Part shown: piece after piece, positions 9,121 through 16,821 of the stretch
Position numbering within the stretch: position 1 is the first letter of the stretch
How the letters are laid out: each line of letters starts with the position of its first letter
From: JAKOWB01 sp038363005
GTDB lineage: Bacteria; Pseudomonadota; Alphaproteobacteria; Kiloniellales; JACOMY01
Reading direction: 5' to 3'
Length of the DNA stretch: 64,000 bases
NCBI GenBank assembly: GCA_038363005.1
Contig: JBBQBI010000001.1
Span: 310,001 to 374,000 of the forward strand
Notes under the pieces: model-generated
What the model saw: the letters and a program-made list of their open reading frames with translations, nothing else
The model's database searches: none
Told to the model about the DNA's origin: nothing
Translations under genes and position numbers: made by a program

Positions 9121-9495
9121 ATGCGCTATGCCTTGCTGGATGCTTCCGACACCCTACTGCGTCACCAGGAGTTCGACGCGCCGCCGCCTGACCCGGTCGG
9201 CAAGGCTTGGCACTGGATGGAAGACCCCTTGCCGGACCCGCCGGCGCCAACGCCCGTCGTACCCGGCGAGGTGACCAACTTCCAGGCGCGGGCCGCGCTG
9301 CTGTCGGCTGGCCTGCTGGGCGCGGTGGAGAGCTTCATCGCCGGGCTGGCAGATCCCTTGGCGACGGCGGCCTGGGAATACTCAGGCGTGGTGGCGCGTG
9401 ACAGCGCGCTGGTGGCCGCCGTGCAGTTAGCGCTCGAACTCAGTGACGCTGCGCTGGACGCACTGTTCATCGCCGCCGCCGCGATCTCCGCCTGA
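9121..9495 (+). CDS. Small tail protein, possible fibre assembly factor
   Basis: The 124-residue product has a short N-terminal part with MRYALLDASDTLLRHQEFDAP, a proline-rich linker, and a helical Ala/Leu-rich C-terminal half beginning VTNFQARAALLSAG. This layout (short beta-strands, then a helix starting NFQARAAL) recalls small proteins found next to tail-fibre genes that aid fibre assembly. It has a GGAG site just ahead and lies between the two fibre genes. The role is inferred. Confidence 0.5.
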   Translation: MRYALLDASDTLLRHQEFDAPPPDPVGKAWHWMEDPLPDPPAPTPVVPGEVTNFQARAALLSAGLLGAVESFIAGLADPLATAAWEYSGVVARDSALVAAVQLALELSDAALDALFIAAAAISA

Positions 9496-9535
9496 GCTGC
9501 CACCAGGCGCAACGCCACAGCATCGGAGCCCGACC

Positions 9536-10651
9536 ATGACCTTGACGACAGAGGCCGTCAGCGCGCGCTTCAGCGGCGACGGCAGCACGCAGCGCTTCGA
9601 CCTGCCCTTCGCCTTCTTCGATGCCGCGGAGCTGCAGGTCGTCGAGTACACGCCGGCCAGTGGACTGGCGATCGCGCGCAGCCTGACGCTGCACTACACC
9701 GTGGTTGGCGGGCAGGGCGGCAGCGGCGCAGTGATCGCCAACATCGCGCCGCCGGCGGGTGTCGAGTGGCGCATCTGGCGCCGGACGCAGCGACGCCAGG
9801 ACCTCGACTACCAGGAGAACGATGCCTTCCCGGCCGCGGTGCACGAGCAAGCGCTGGACCGGCTGCAGGCGCAGCTGCAGGAGATTGATGCCGACCACGA
9901 GCGCGTGCTGCGGCTGGCGCCCTTCGCCGAGGCGATCGATGCCCTGCCACCGCTGCAGGACGGCGCCTTCCTGCGCGCCGGCACCGACCCGCCGCGCGTC
10001 GAATGGGCGCCGCTGGCGGCGGCCGGTACGCTGGTCGTCACGCCCTACATGCAGAGCCTGCTGGACGACGAGAGCGCCACGGCGGCACGCGCCACGTTGG
10101 GCCTGGGCAGCGGGCCCGGCACGGTTACCAGTATCGACCTGGCGCCGGCCGGCGGCGCGGCCGGCCTCAGTTTCCAGGGCGGACCGGTGACCGGCGCTGG
10201 CAGCATCGGCGCCAGCCTGGCCCTGCAGACGCTGCCCAACGACGCCTCGCCCAATGCCGCGGCGGACTATGTGGCGACCTACAGCGCCGCGGCCAGCGCC
10301 CATCGCAAGGTGCGTATCGACCAGCTGCCAATTCCCCCGGTACCGGACGGCGGCGTCACCACGCCCAAGCTCGCCGGTGCTTCGGTGACCGCGGCCAAGA
10401 TGGCCAGTGGTGCGGCAGTGCAGGGCGGCAGCAACGCGGTCAGCGGCTCCGGGCAGCTCTTCCTGGACCGCCAGGGCGACCTGCTGCGCTTCCGCCGCCT
10501 CGTCGTGCAGCGCAGCGTCGTCGGATCGGGCAACGGCGTCAGTGACGTGAACATCGCCATCGCGACCGGCGGTGACACCGTGACCATCACCCTCACCGTC
10601 AGCAAGACGACCTTCAGCACCGACACCGGCGGCGGCACCGGCGGCGAGTAA
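9536..10651 (+). CDS. Tail fibre protein 2 (paralogous N-terminus)
   Basis: The 371-residue product has an N-terminal domain like that of the fibre gene at 6847. Both share a fold opening with an Arg/Asp-rich strand region and a matching block (DYQENDAFPAAVHEQALD here, DYAENDPFPAAVHERALD there). The remainder is a repetitive Gly/Ala/Ser shaft and a short C-terminal strand region ending in a Gly/Thr tract. The ATG at 9536 is used because the homologous domain begins there and GGAG precedes it; the open frame continues upstream over the previous gene's end. Confidence 0.8.
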   Translation: MTLTTEAVSARFSGDGSTQRFDLPFAFFDAAELQVVEYTPASGLAIARSLTLHYTVVGGQGGSGAVIANIAPPAGVEWRIWRRTQRRQDLDYQENDAFPAAVHEQALDRLQAQLQEIDADHERVLRLAPFAEAIDALPPLQDGAFLRAGTDPPRVEWAPLAAAGTLVVTPYMQSLLDDESATAARATLGLGSGPGTVTSIDLAPAGGAAGLSFQGGPVTGAGSIGASLALQTLPNDASPNAAADYVATYSAAASAHRKVRIDQLPIPPVPDGGVTTPKLAGASVTAAKMASGAAVQGGSNAVSGSGQLFLDRQGDLLRFRRLVVQRSVVGSGNGVSDVNIAIATGGDTVTITLTVSKTTFSTDTGGGTGGE

Positions 10652-10693
10652 GGATCGACAGCCCAATTCTCAATCAACCAGGAGGTACGTTCC

Positions 10694-10990
10694 ATGACCA
10701 TCGCACGCAGCGAAGGCCAGTTCAGCGCCGTCGGCCAGTCGGCGCCGGTGCAGCTGCTGGGGCCCTTCAACGTCTCGCTGTCCGGCAGCTTCAGCGCGAC
10801 CGTGGGGCTTGAGCGCAGCTTCGACGCCGGCGCCAGCTGGCTGCCGGTCAGCAAGAACGCCGACGGTGACGTGGCAAGCTGGACGGCGCCCGCCTCGGTC
10901 ACGGGCGAGGAATGGGAACGCGGCGTGCTCTACCGCCTGCGCTGCACGACCTATGGCAGTGGCACGGTTGCCTATCGGATCAGCCAGTGA
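10694..10990 (+). CDS. Small phage virion protein
   Basis: The 98-residue product is beta-rich (FNVSLSGSFSATVGLERSF, residues 25-43, then GVLYRLRCTTYGSGTVAYRI near the C-terminus). This pattern resembles short single-domain phage proteins that follow fibre genes. It has a strong AGGAGG site 8 bp ahead of the ATG, and its stop overlaps the start of the next gene (TGATG), implying coupled translation. Confidence 0.55.
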   Translation: MTIARSEGQFSAVGQSAPVQLLGPFNVSLSGSFSATVGLERSFDAGASWLPVSKNADGDVASWTAPASVTGEEWERGVLYRLRCTTYGSGTVAYRISQ

Positions 10991-11913
10991 TGGACGCATT
11001 CAAGATGCGGCCGCCCGGCCTGCGTGGCGGAGTCCGCGCGCCGGTGCGCGGTGTGCTGCGGCATAGCCGGGGCACCGGCTTGACCTGCATCCTGGACGAA
11101 CTTTCGACGGCGGCGGTGGGCGCCTGGTCGGTCGCCCGTGTCCTGGCGGGGAGCTGGTCACGCCGAGCCCTGATCCGGTTGCGTCGGACCGGCGATGACG
11201 TCGAGAGCGACTTCGGCGCCGACCCTGCCGGTGAACTGGACATCGCTGCGGTTCAGAGCTGGATCGGCGGCAGCAGCGCGAGTCTGGTCGCGGTTTACGA
11301 CCAGTCCGGCGGGGGTAACGACTTGACGCAGGCCACCGGTTCCAGCCAGCCGGTCTTCGCCGCTGGCGGCTTGGGAGCGAACGACAGACCCGGCTTCACG
11401 ACGACGGGGACTCTGCATCTGGCCAGTTCGGCCGCCGCGTTCGATGACCTCTGGGCTGCCGACGGTTTCGCGGTTCACATCGTCTGGAAGCCGTCCGGCA
11501 CGATTACGGACAATATGCACATCGTGCGGAAGGCTGCGGGCCTCAACAGCAACTGGGCACTTTTTATTGCCAGTGGCGAGGCACGCATGACTAGGTCGAC
11601 TACTGGAGACACCCGTCATAAGGGGCCGGACGCAAACCTAATTGCCGACACATCCTATGCTGAAACTTTAAACAGCCCGGTGATCCACAACGGAAACGCC
11701 ACGTGGCGCCGCAATGGATATCCCGCTGCGTTGGGTACACAGAATGGTGTCGGGGCAGGAACAGCGTCCGATGCTCCCTATGACCTCCAGTGGCCCGCCA
11801 GCGTGAGCGCGCATCCCGGCCAGCACTCCGAGCTAGCGCTCTTCTCCAGGGAGATTTCGACGGGTGACCTGCAGGCATTGAACAGCGAAGCAACTTCTTA
11901 CTTCGGCACCTAA
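10990..11913 (+). CDS. Tail protein with arabinofuranosidase-B-like domain
   Basis: The 307-residue product contains a domain resembling the concanavalin-like catalytic domain of alpha-L-arabinofuranosidase B: AAVGAWSVARVL (about residues 41-52), IRLRRTGDD, a DIAAVQSWIG helix and VAVYDQSGGGNDLTQ (about 104-118). Phages use this domain in tail proteins that bind or cut surface polysaccharide. Whether the active-site acids are kept is not clear. From about 11500 to the stop the base composition becomes visibly less GC-rich than in the upstream phage genes, suggesting a recently exchanged host-range end. Confidence 0.65.
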   Translation: MDAFKMRPPGLRGGVRAPVRGVLRHSRGTGLTCILDELSTAAVGAWSVARVLAGSWSRRALIRLRRTGDDVESDFGADPAGELDIAAVQSWIGGSSASLVAVYDQSGGGNDLTQATGSSQPVFAAGGLGANDRPGFTTTGTLHLASSAAAFDDLWAADGFAVHIVWKPSGTITDNMHIVRKAAGLNSNWALFIASGEARMTRSTTGDTRHKGPDANLIADTSYAETLNSPVIHNGNATWRRNGYPAALGTQNGVGAGTASDAPYDLQWPASVSAHPGQHSELALFSREISTGDLQALNSEATSYFGT

Positions 11914-11922
11914 TATCCGCAG

Positions 11923-12501
11923 TCAGCGTCTGATGATCGCGGTTTCAGTTACACCAAGACGACAAGGGCCGAAGCCAATGAAGAGCTCTGTTCCTGAAGG
12001 TAGAAATCGGCGGTAGGCCCAAGAATCATCCACGACCACCAACCCTCCGGACCTGATGTGGTCGAGCGCCCAATGCAATGCCGCAACCCGTTGTGTGGGA
12101 TTGGCCAAGTCGTCTGGTCCATCCACAACAATGAGGTCGGCAGTTTGCTCTGGGGGAGCATCGGTCAAGGTCACATTGGGCGGAATGACTGCACGAAGCG
12201 CGGTGGCCCATGCTGGGTCGGTCTCGATAGTCACGACGGTGGCGACACGAGCCGCGAAGAAAAGGGTCGAACCACCACCGCCGAATTCGATCACGGTGTG
12301 GTGCGGCTTGAGCCATTTCTGAAGTTGGCTGATAGCGGGCCAGGAAAACCAAGGCAACCGGCGGGCCATCGGGGACTGCGACGCGAATCGATCAGCGATC
12401 CAGCGCGGCAGTTTAGTCGGATGCCGCGCCATGAAACGCGCAACGCGCCAGAGCTTCGCTTGCTGGGTTTCAATTGCTTCACGCCAAATGGCGTCAGTCA
12501 T
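11923..12501 (-). CDS. Class I SAM-dependent methyltransferase (cargo gene)
   Basis: The 192-residue product has the glycine-rich SAM motif at residues 70-80 (VIEFGGGGSTL), an acidic residue ending the second strand (VVTIETDPAW), and a motif with VVDGPDD near 125. The substrate is unknown. It lies antisense to the late genes, tail to tail with the tail-protein gene, and its codons are less GC-rich than its neighbours, as expected for a prophage cargo gene expressed from its own promoter. With the FkbM gene upstream it may modify surface glycans. Confidence 0.78.
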   Translation of the reverse strand: MTDAIWREAIETQQAKLWRVARFMARHPTKLPRWIADRFASQSPMARRLPWFSWPAISQLQKWLKPHHTVIEFGGGGSTLFFAARVATVVTIETDPAWATALRAVIPPNVTLTDAPPEQTADLIVVDGPDDLANPTQRVAALHWALDHIRSGGLVVVDDSWAYRRFLPSGTELFIGFGPCRLGVTETAIIRR

Positions 12502-12597
12502 GGCTGTAGCGCGCCGTATGCATCGCTAGATTGTAGATAGTCCCCCGCTCTCCCTCAAGCATTTGCTCCACAACAATTGCTGGCGAACAGGATTGGA

Positions 12598-13431
12598 TCA
12601 GTACAGCTTCCGTCCGAGACGGAAGGCGCGCCCGCCCTTCAAGCGCGCGGCAATTGCCGCGTGATCCCGCAGGAAGATGACACTCTGCGCGCCTTCGAAG
12701 GCCGTGCGCGGCGTCAGGGCGCGGCTGCCGGGGTCATAGCTGTGGGGCAATAGCCCAAGCGCGGCTAGCGTTGCGTGTAGCTGCGTATCGCCCCAGGTCT
12801 CGATGATCGCCGCCAGCGCGGTTGCCAGGCTTCGGTGGCCGCCGGCCAGCACCGCGGCCTCGTGACCCTCGACATCGATCTTGATCAGGGCGGGAACGCG
12901 GTCGCCGACCAGGCGGTCCAGAGTGGTCGCGGCAACGATATCCGTGCCATCCGGGGTCACGTGCGCTGTCGCGCCGCCGGACAGATCCATGCGTAGCGAG
13001 GTCTCGCGGTCGGAAACGGCGAGCGGTAGCACCTCGGCCGACAGGCGGTTCAGCGCCAGCGAGCGTTCGAGGAATTGGCGCGCCGCCGCGCTGGGTTCGG
13101 CGGCAACAACCACGGCACCCCTGGAGGCTGCCAGGACGCTGTAGCTGCCGGCATTGGCGCCGACGTCGACGAAGAGATCGCCGGGCCGCAGGAGGTGCAG
13201 GGCGAAGGCCATGCACTCCGGCTCGGCCAGGCCGATACCGACATTGGCCGTGATTCCGTGCAGGCCGGGCGCGGCGGCCAGGCGCAGGCCATCGACCCAG
13301 CCGATGCAGCGTTGGCCGCAGTAGCGGCTGCCGAGCTGCCAGCCGATCCAGGAGGCGCAGGCCGCCAAGCGCCGGCCCCTGGTGAAGGGATGCCGCCAGA
13401 GCCAACGAAGTTGCGCCAACGCGGACCGCAT
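12598..13431 (-). CDS. FkbM family methyltransferase (cargo gene)
   Basis: The 277-residue product shows the FkbM signature: LFVDVGANAGSYS at residues 86-98 for SAM binding, an acidic VVVAAEPS strand end, and ALIKIDVEGHEAAVL near 190. FkbM enzymes methylate hydroxyl groups, often on sugars of surface polysaccharides. It is read in the same direction as the preceding methyltransferase, opposite to the phage late genes. Only 22 bp separate its start from the divergent lysis-region gene, so its promoter must overlap that gene. An O-antigen-modifying role that blocks superinfection is plausible but inferred. Confidence 0.85.
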   Translation of the reverse strand: MRSALAQLRWLWRHPFTRGRRLAACASWIGWQLGSRYCGQRCIGWVDGLRLAAAPGLHGITANVGIGLAEPECMAFALHLLRPGDLFVDVGANAGSYSVLAASRGAVVVAAEPSAAARQFLERSLALNRLSAEVLPLAVSDRETSLRMDLSGGATAHVTPDGTDIVAATTLDRLVGDRVPALIKIDVEGHEAAVLAGGHRSLATALAAIIETWGDTQLHATLAALGLLPHSYDPGSRALTPRTAFEGAQSVIFLRDHAAIAARLKGGRAFRLGRKLY

Positions 13432-13453
13432 GGTCGCAGACTAGGAGACCCGC

Positions 13454-13660
13454 ATGCTTCATCTCAAGCCTTGGTTGCCGACCCTTGGGCCGGCGGCCGT
13501 TCTCTCGCTGCCGCGCAGCGTGCTGCGCCGCCTGCGCCACAGGTGGGCCAACCGCCAACCCGCCGGTCCCGTCGACTGGGCGCTGCTGATCGGCGCCGGG
13601 CTGCTGCTCGGCTACGGCCTGCTGCGCGGGCTGGATCGTATCGTCGGGATCGGAGGCTGA
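13454..13660 (+). CDS. Small single-pass membrane protein of lysis region
   Basis: The 68-residue product has a basic N-terminal half (VLRRLRHRWANRQP) and one clear membrane segment (about residues 41-58, DWALLIGAGLLLGYGLLRG). AGGAG lies 7 bp ahead of the ATG and only one base separates its stop from the holin-like gene. It could be a pinholin, antiholin or accessory membrane protein; no family was recognised. Confidence 0.55.
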   Translation: MLHLKPWLPTLGPAAVLSLPRSVLRRLRHRWANRQPAGPVDWALLIGAGLLLGYGLLRGLDRIVGIGG

Positions 13661-13661
13661 C

Positions 13662-14018
13662 ATGGCGGAACCCAACTGGGGCGCGGCGGCCGACCTGGGG
13701 CTTTTCGCCGGGCTGATTGCCAGCCTGGGGCGCGCGGCGCGCTGGGCGCGCAAGGAACGCAGCGGCTGGCGCCGCTGGTCCTGGCAGGTGGTGACCTATG
13801 AAACCGTGCTGGCGCTGTTCAGCGGCTTCGTCGGTGCCGGCCTGGGCGAGGCCATGGGCCTGGGCGAGCAGGCGACCTGGGCGACCATCGCGCTGCTCAG
13901 CTACTTCGGGCCCGAGTTCATGGAGGACCTGGTGCTGCGCTTCCGCGACCGCGAACTGCCGACGGCGGCCGGGCGGAGGGCCGCCGATGACCCCAACCCC
14001 GAACCGCCGCAGGAGTAG
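13662..14018 (+). CDS. Phage holin-like membrane protein
   Basis: The 118-residue product carries about three hydrophobic segments (near 10-24, 45-65 and 72-86), a basic loop WARKERSGWRRWSW between the first two, and a charged C-terminal tail. The stretch TIALLSYFGPEFMEDLVLR recalls LydA/phage_holin_3 family proteins. It directly precedes the endolysin gene, the standard place for a holin that opens the inner membrane at lysis. Confidence 0.7.
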   Translation: MAEPNWGAAADLGLFAGLIASLGRAARWARKERSGWRRWSWQVVTYETVLALFSGFVGAGLGEAMGLGEQATWATIALLSYFGPEFMEDLVLRFRDRELPTAAGRRAADDPNPEPPQE

Positions 14019-14024
14019 GCTTGC

Positions 14025-14420
14025 ATGACGCAGTTCTACAAGCACTGGCGCGACGTGCCGGGCGACGCCTGGCGCTGGCCCAACTTCACGCCCAGCGAAA
14101 TCGCCTGCAAGGGCGACGGCAGTCTGCTGGTCGATGCTGGATCGCTGGACAAGCTGCAGGAGGTGTGCCAGCGGCTGGGCAAGGCCATGACGCTGAACAG
14201 TGCCTTCCGCAGCCCAGCGCACAACAAGGCGGTCGGCGGCGAGCCCGATAGCCAGCACCGGACCGGCAAGGCCTTCGACGTGGCGCTGACCGGCGCCTTC
14301 ACCCGCGCGCAGCTGCACGCGGCGTCCAAGGCGGCGGGCTTCACCGGCTTCGGCGACTATGACCACTTCGTGCATATCGACACCGGGCCGGCGCGGACCT
14401 GGGATCGGCGGACGTCGTGA
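14025..14420 (+). CDS. Endolysin, peptidase M15 (D-Ala-D-Ala carboxypeptidase type)
   Basis: The 131-residue protein is a zinc peptidase that cuts peptidoglycan peptide bridges during lysis. The family metal ligands are visible: H78 and D85 (SQHRTGKAFDV) and H117 (HFVHID), after an N-terminal SEIACKGDG segment typical of phage M15_3 enzymes. There is no signal peptide, so it depends on the holin for release. Its stop overlaps the next gene by 4 bp (GTGA), and it sits in the canonical holin-endolysin-spanin order. Confidence 0.9.
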   Translation: MTQFYKHWRDVPGDAWRWPNFTPSEIACKGDGSLLVDAGSLDKLQEVCQRLGKAMTLNSAFRSPAHNKAVGGEPDSQHRTGKAFDVALTGAFTRAQLHAASKAAGFTGFGDYDHFVHIDTGPARTWDRRTS

Positions 14421-14869
14421 GCAACGCCGGCTTCGACCTCGACCTCTGGTCGCTGCTGGGCCTGGCGGGCAGCGCCGGGCTGGGCCTTGTCGGCAAGGTG
14501 CTCGGCGGCTGGAGGGGCTACCTGGTCAGCTTCGTCGCCGGGGCGGCGCTGGCGACTTTCGTCGCCTTCAAGATCGCCGGTTGGCAGGCGGCCGAGCGCG
14601 AGCGCGACCAGCTGCGCACCGAGGTGCTGACCTTGACCATCACCAACGCGGCCGACGATGCCCTGCACCGCGCGCAGCTGGCCGACAAGGACCGCGCCCT
14701 GGCGGCGGTCGAGGCCGTCGCCGCGGCAGCCCAGGCAGCGGCCGCCGACCTGGCGGCCCGCATCGAGCGCCTGCGCCGCGCCTACCAGGCGCAGGGCAGC
14801 GACCCTGAGCTGAGCCCGGCCGGCCAGTCCTACTACGACGATTTGCGGGCGAAGGAGGCGGCACCATGA
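14417..14869 (+). CDS. Inner-membrane spanin (Rz-like)
   Basis: The 150-residue product has hydrophobic N-terminal segments (the second about residues 36-52, YLVSFVAGAALATFVAF) followed by a long Ala/Glu/Arg-rich coiled coil (about 57-120). This is the build of i-spanins, which span the periplasm and pair with an outer-membrane lipoprotein to fuse membranes in the last step of lysis. It starts with GTG overlapping the endolysin stop and overlaps the o-spanin gene by 4 bp. Confidence 0.75.
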   Translation: MSNAGFDLDLWSLLGLAGSAGLGLVGKVLGGWRGYLVSFVAGAALATFVAFKIAGWQAAERERDQLRTEVLTLTITNAADDALHRAQLADKDRALAAVEAVAAAAQAAAADLAARIERLRRAYQAQGSDPELSPAGQSYYDDLRAKEAAP

Positions 14870-15165
14870 CCCGCGTGTTGCTGGCCAGTCTGGCGCTGGC
14901 GCTGCTGGGTGGCTGCGGCCTGTTTGGCGGCGGCGAACCCGTCGTGGTCACCCGCGACCACTACGAACGGCTGGCGATTCCGCGCAGCCTTACCGACCCG
15001 GTGCCGCCGCCGCCGGTGCCGCCGCCGCCGGTCACCGAATCCCAAGCCATCGAGCGCGACGCCGCGCTGGTCGAGGCGCTCGCGCTCTGCAATCTGCAGA
15101 AGCGCGAGATCCGCAGCCTGGTCGAGGCGCCGCCGCTGCCCAGCGAGGACCAGCGGGCGAAGTAG
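14866..15165 (+). CDS. Outer-membrane spanin lipoprotein (Rz1-like)
   Basis: The 99-residue product has a lipoprotein signal with lipobox LLGGC (Cys at about residue 18) and a proline-rich region PVPPPPVPPPPV (about 46-57), both hallmarks of Rz1-type o-spanins. Its start overlaps the i-spanin stop (ATGA). The pair would link inner and outer membranes at lysis. It is the last recognisable phage gene in the window. Confidence 0.78.
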   Translation: MTRVLLASLALALLGGCGLFGGGEPVVVTRDHYERLAIPRSLTDPVPPPPVPPPPVTESQAIERDAALVEALALCNLQKREIRSLVEAPPLPSEDQRAK

Positions 15166-15169
15166 CGAT

Positions 15170-15190
15170 CGCCGGAGACCTCGCCCGGCG
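15170..15190. terminator. Hairpin after the lysis cassette
   Basis: A 6-bp stem (CGCCGG at 15170-15175 with CCGGCG at 15185-15190) lies 5 bp after the o-spanin stop, followed some 20 bp later by CTTTCCTATT. It could end the late phage transcript, but the stem is short and there is no proper T-run. Confidence 0.3.
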
Positions 15191-15302
15191 GGGTCGGCCC
15201 GACTGGCGCTTTCCTATTGATCGCTGCGGTACGTCGATGATTATCTATCGTTCATTGAAGGGCGCTGAGACGCGCGCTATCGCATCTTGGGGAGGGGGAC
15301 CC

Positions 15303-15695
15303 ATGTTCAGGACCATCGGTGTCATTGTGCTCGCCGGCGCCCTGTCCGCCTGCGCTTCGCATTCGGAGGACATCGCGGCGGCCTATGTCTCGCCGCTGCA
15401 GTACCAGTCCCTGGATTGCGTGCAGATCGCCGCGGAGATGCAGCGCGTGCGGACCCGGGCTGGCGAACTTGCCGGCGCGATCGACGAGTCGGCGTCGGAC
15501 GACGCGATCGTGATGGGGGTCGGCATCGTGCTCTTCGTGCCCGCGCTGCTGTTCCTGGAGGGCGATGGCCCGGAGGCCAGCGAGTTTGCCAACCTCAAGG
15601 GCGAGGAGCAGGCCCTGCAGACCGCGGCGACCGAGCAGAAATGCAGCCTGGCCCAGCTGCCCGCCCACACCAACTTCGCCGCCGCCATCGAGTAG
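15303..15695 (+). CDS. Small lipoprotein of unknown function
   Basis: The 130-residue product has a lipoprotein signal (MFRTIGVIVLAGALSACAS, lipobox LSAC) and a later hydrophobic stretch AIVMGVGIVLFVPALLFL followed by GDGPEASEFANLKGEEQAL. Proteins of this type occur scattered in proteobacteria and some prophages without known function. The ATG at 15303 is chosen because the signal peptide begins there and GGAGGGGGAC precedes it; the frame stays open to 15237. It may be the last prophage gene or the first chromosomal gene. Confidence 0.65.
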   Translation: MFRTIGVIVLAGALSACASHSEDIAAAYVSPLQYQSLDCVQIAAEMQRVRTRAGELAGAIDESASDDAIVMGVGIVLFVPALLFLEGDGPEASEFANLKGEEQALQTAATEQKCSLAQLPAHTNFAAAIE

Positions 15696-16023
15696 CGCCG
15701 CCACTGCGCGCCAACGATCCGCCGATCCATAAGGCCCTGGAGAATATGGGTTGACGGGTCTGGGGGAAGCCAACATACCTTTGACAGTTGGGGCGCGTCT
15801 GGGCAGCGCTATTGCTGGTGGCGACGCCTTGCGGGCGCGATAGGGTCGCTGCCCCTGGGCCGGCAATCCTCCAACGGGCGCCCTGCCGCGGGAAATGGCG
15901 ACGCGGTGTGGGGCGCGATACGCATTGCGCAGCTGTAGACGCTGGCGGCCCCGTGCCGGAGATGCTTGCGAGGTCGGCAAGGCGGCGCGCGAGGGGCTTG
16001 GTCTGCGGCGGGCTGGGGGCAGA
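15696..16023 (+). promoter_or_regulatory. 328-bp leader of the aryl polyene operon, weak promoter candidates
   Basis: No convincing gene is seen here. Two -35-like boxes occur: TTGACG at 15751-15756, followed 17 bp later by CATACC, and TTGACA at 15781-15786 with no good -10 box. The long distance to the first gene start leaves room for a regulated leader. The frame of the chain-length-factor gene remains open through part of the region, so a longer N-terminus for that protein cannot be fully excluded. Confidence 0.3.
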
Positions 16024-16821
16024 ATGGCGGCGGGTCTCGCGATCAATGTGACCGACTGGATGGCCTGGGCGCCGGGACGCGCCTCGCGTGCGGCCTGGCG
16101 GCGCTGGGCGCGGGACGGCGGCACGCCAACGGCTGCTGCCCACCATGCGACCGACGCGCCGGATGAAGCCGCCGGCAGCGACCTGCAACCCTTGCCGATG
16201 ATGCTGCGCCGTCGCAGCGGACCGCTGGGCCGCCTGGCGATCGGCACGGCCCTGGCCTGCGACGCCGCGGCACGCGCGCGCTATGTGTTCAGCTCGCGCC
16301 ACGGCGATCTGGCGCGCACCGCGGGGCAGCTCGCCGGTCTGGCGAAGGGTGAAGCACCGTCGCCGGCGGATTTCAGCATGTCGGTGCACCACGCCTTCGC
16401 CGCGCTGCTGTCGATTCATACCGCCAATCGCCAGGGCCATTCTGCCCTTGCCGCCGGGCCCGACAGCTTCGGCTTCGGCTTTCTGGAGGCCGCCAGCTGC
16501 GCGCTGGAAACGCCGGAGCTGCCAGCCCTGCTGATCCACTGCGACGCCGAGCCGCCAGCCGAGTTCGCGGCGCTTGGCATCGAGGAGGGTCCCCTGGTGC
16601 CGACGGTGCTGGCCATCCAGTTCGGCCCGCGCGACCTGCAGGGCACCTCGCACCGCTTTGCCGCGATGCCGGCCGCCAATCGACAGGGCGCGGCGGACGG
16701 CGAGCCGCCGGCGGGTTCGACCTCGGCTGCACTGGATTTCCTGCACTTCCTACTTGCCGACCTGCCACTTTGCGTGTCGCACGGGGAGCGCATGAGCTGG
16801 CGCTGGTCACGCGATGCGTGA
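16024..16821 (+). CDS. Ketosynthase chain-length-factor-like protein (ApeC type)
   Basis: The 265-residue protein matches the truncated beta-ketoacyl synthase-like proteins of aryl polyene clusters. The conserved block FSMSVHHAFAALLSIHTANRQG (about residues 116-137) stands where true ketosynthases have their active Cys, and no Cys-His-His triad is present, so it should act as a non-catalytic partner. In APE systems such a factor pairs with a ketosynthase and limits chain length. The ATG at 16024 is chosen because family similarity starts at GLAINVTDW; the frame is open further upstream to 15895. It overlaps the acyltransferase gene by 8 bp and heads the operon. Confidence 0.82.
   Translation: MAAGLAINVTDWMAWAPGRASRAAWRRWARDGGTPTAAAHHATDAPDEAAGSDLQPLPMMLRRRSGPLGRLAIGTALACDAAARARYVFSSRHGDLARTAGQLAGLAKGEAPSPADFSMSVHHAFAALLSIHTANRQGHSALAAGPDSFGFGFLEAASCALETPELPALLIHCDAEPPAEFAALGIEEGPLVPTVLAIQFGPRDLQGTSHRFAAMPAANRQGAADGEPPAGSTSAALDFLHFLLADLPLCVSHGERMSWRWSRDA

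Larger units (their letters stand above)
1..15165 (+). mobile_element. Podovirus-like prophage, right portion (virion and lysis genes)
   Basis: A continuous run of virion and lysis genes, almost all on the plus strand: capsid, T7 gp11/gp12-like tail tube proteins, gp14-like core protein, large terminase, tail fibres, holin, endolysin and spanins. Two methyltransferase genes on the opposite strand look like lysogenic cargo. Portal, scaffold, small terminase, integrase and repressor are not in the window, so the left edge lies outside it. The right edge is placed after the outer spanin because the next genes look bacterial, but no attachment site was found there. Tail genes imply a short-tailed virion. 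Whether the prophage can still be induced cannot be judged. Confidence 0.85.

Noticed and set aside
15230..15290. A prophage attachment site matching the tRNA-Thr repeat near the prophage's right end
   Set aside because: Only an eight-base match (GGGCGCTG) to the repeat was found around 15259; that length is expected by chance.
15237..15302. Upstream start of the small lipoprotein at 15237
   Set aside because: A start there would put 22 residues ahead of the lipoprotein signal peptide, which begins cleanly at the ATG at 15303 behind a GGAGG site.
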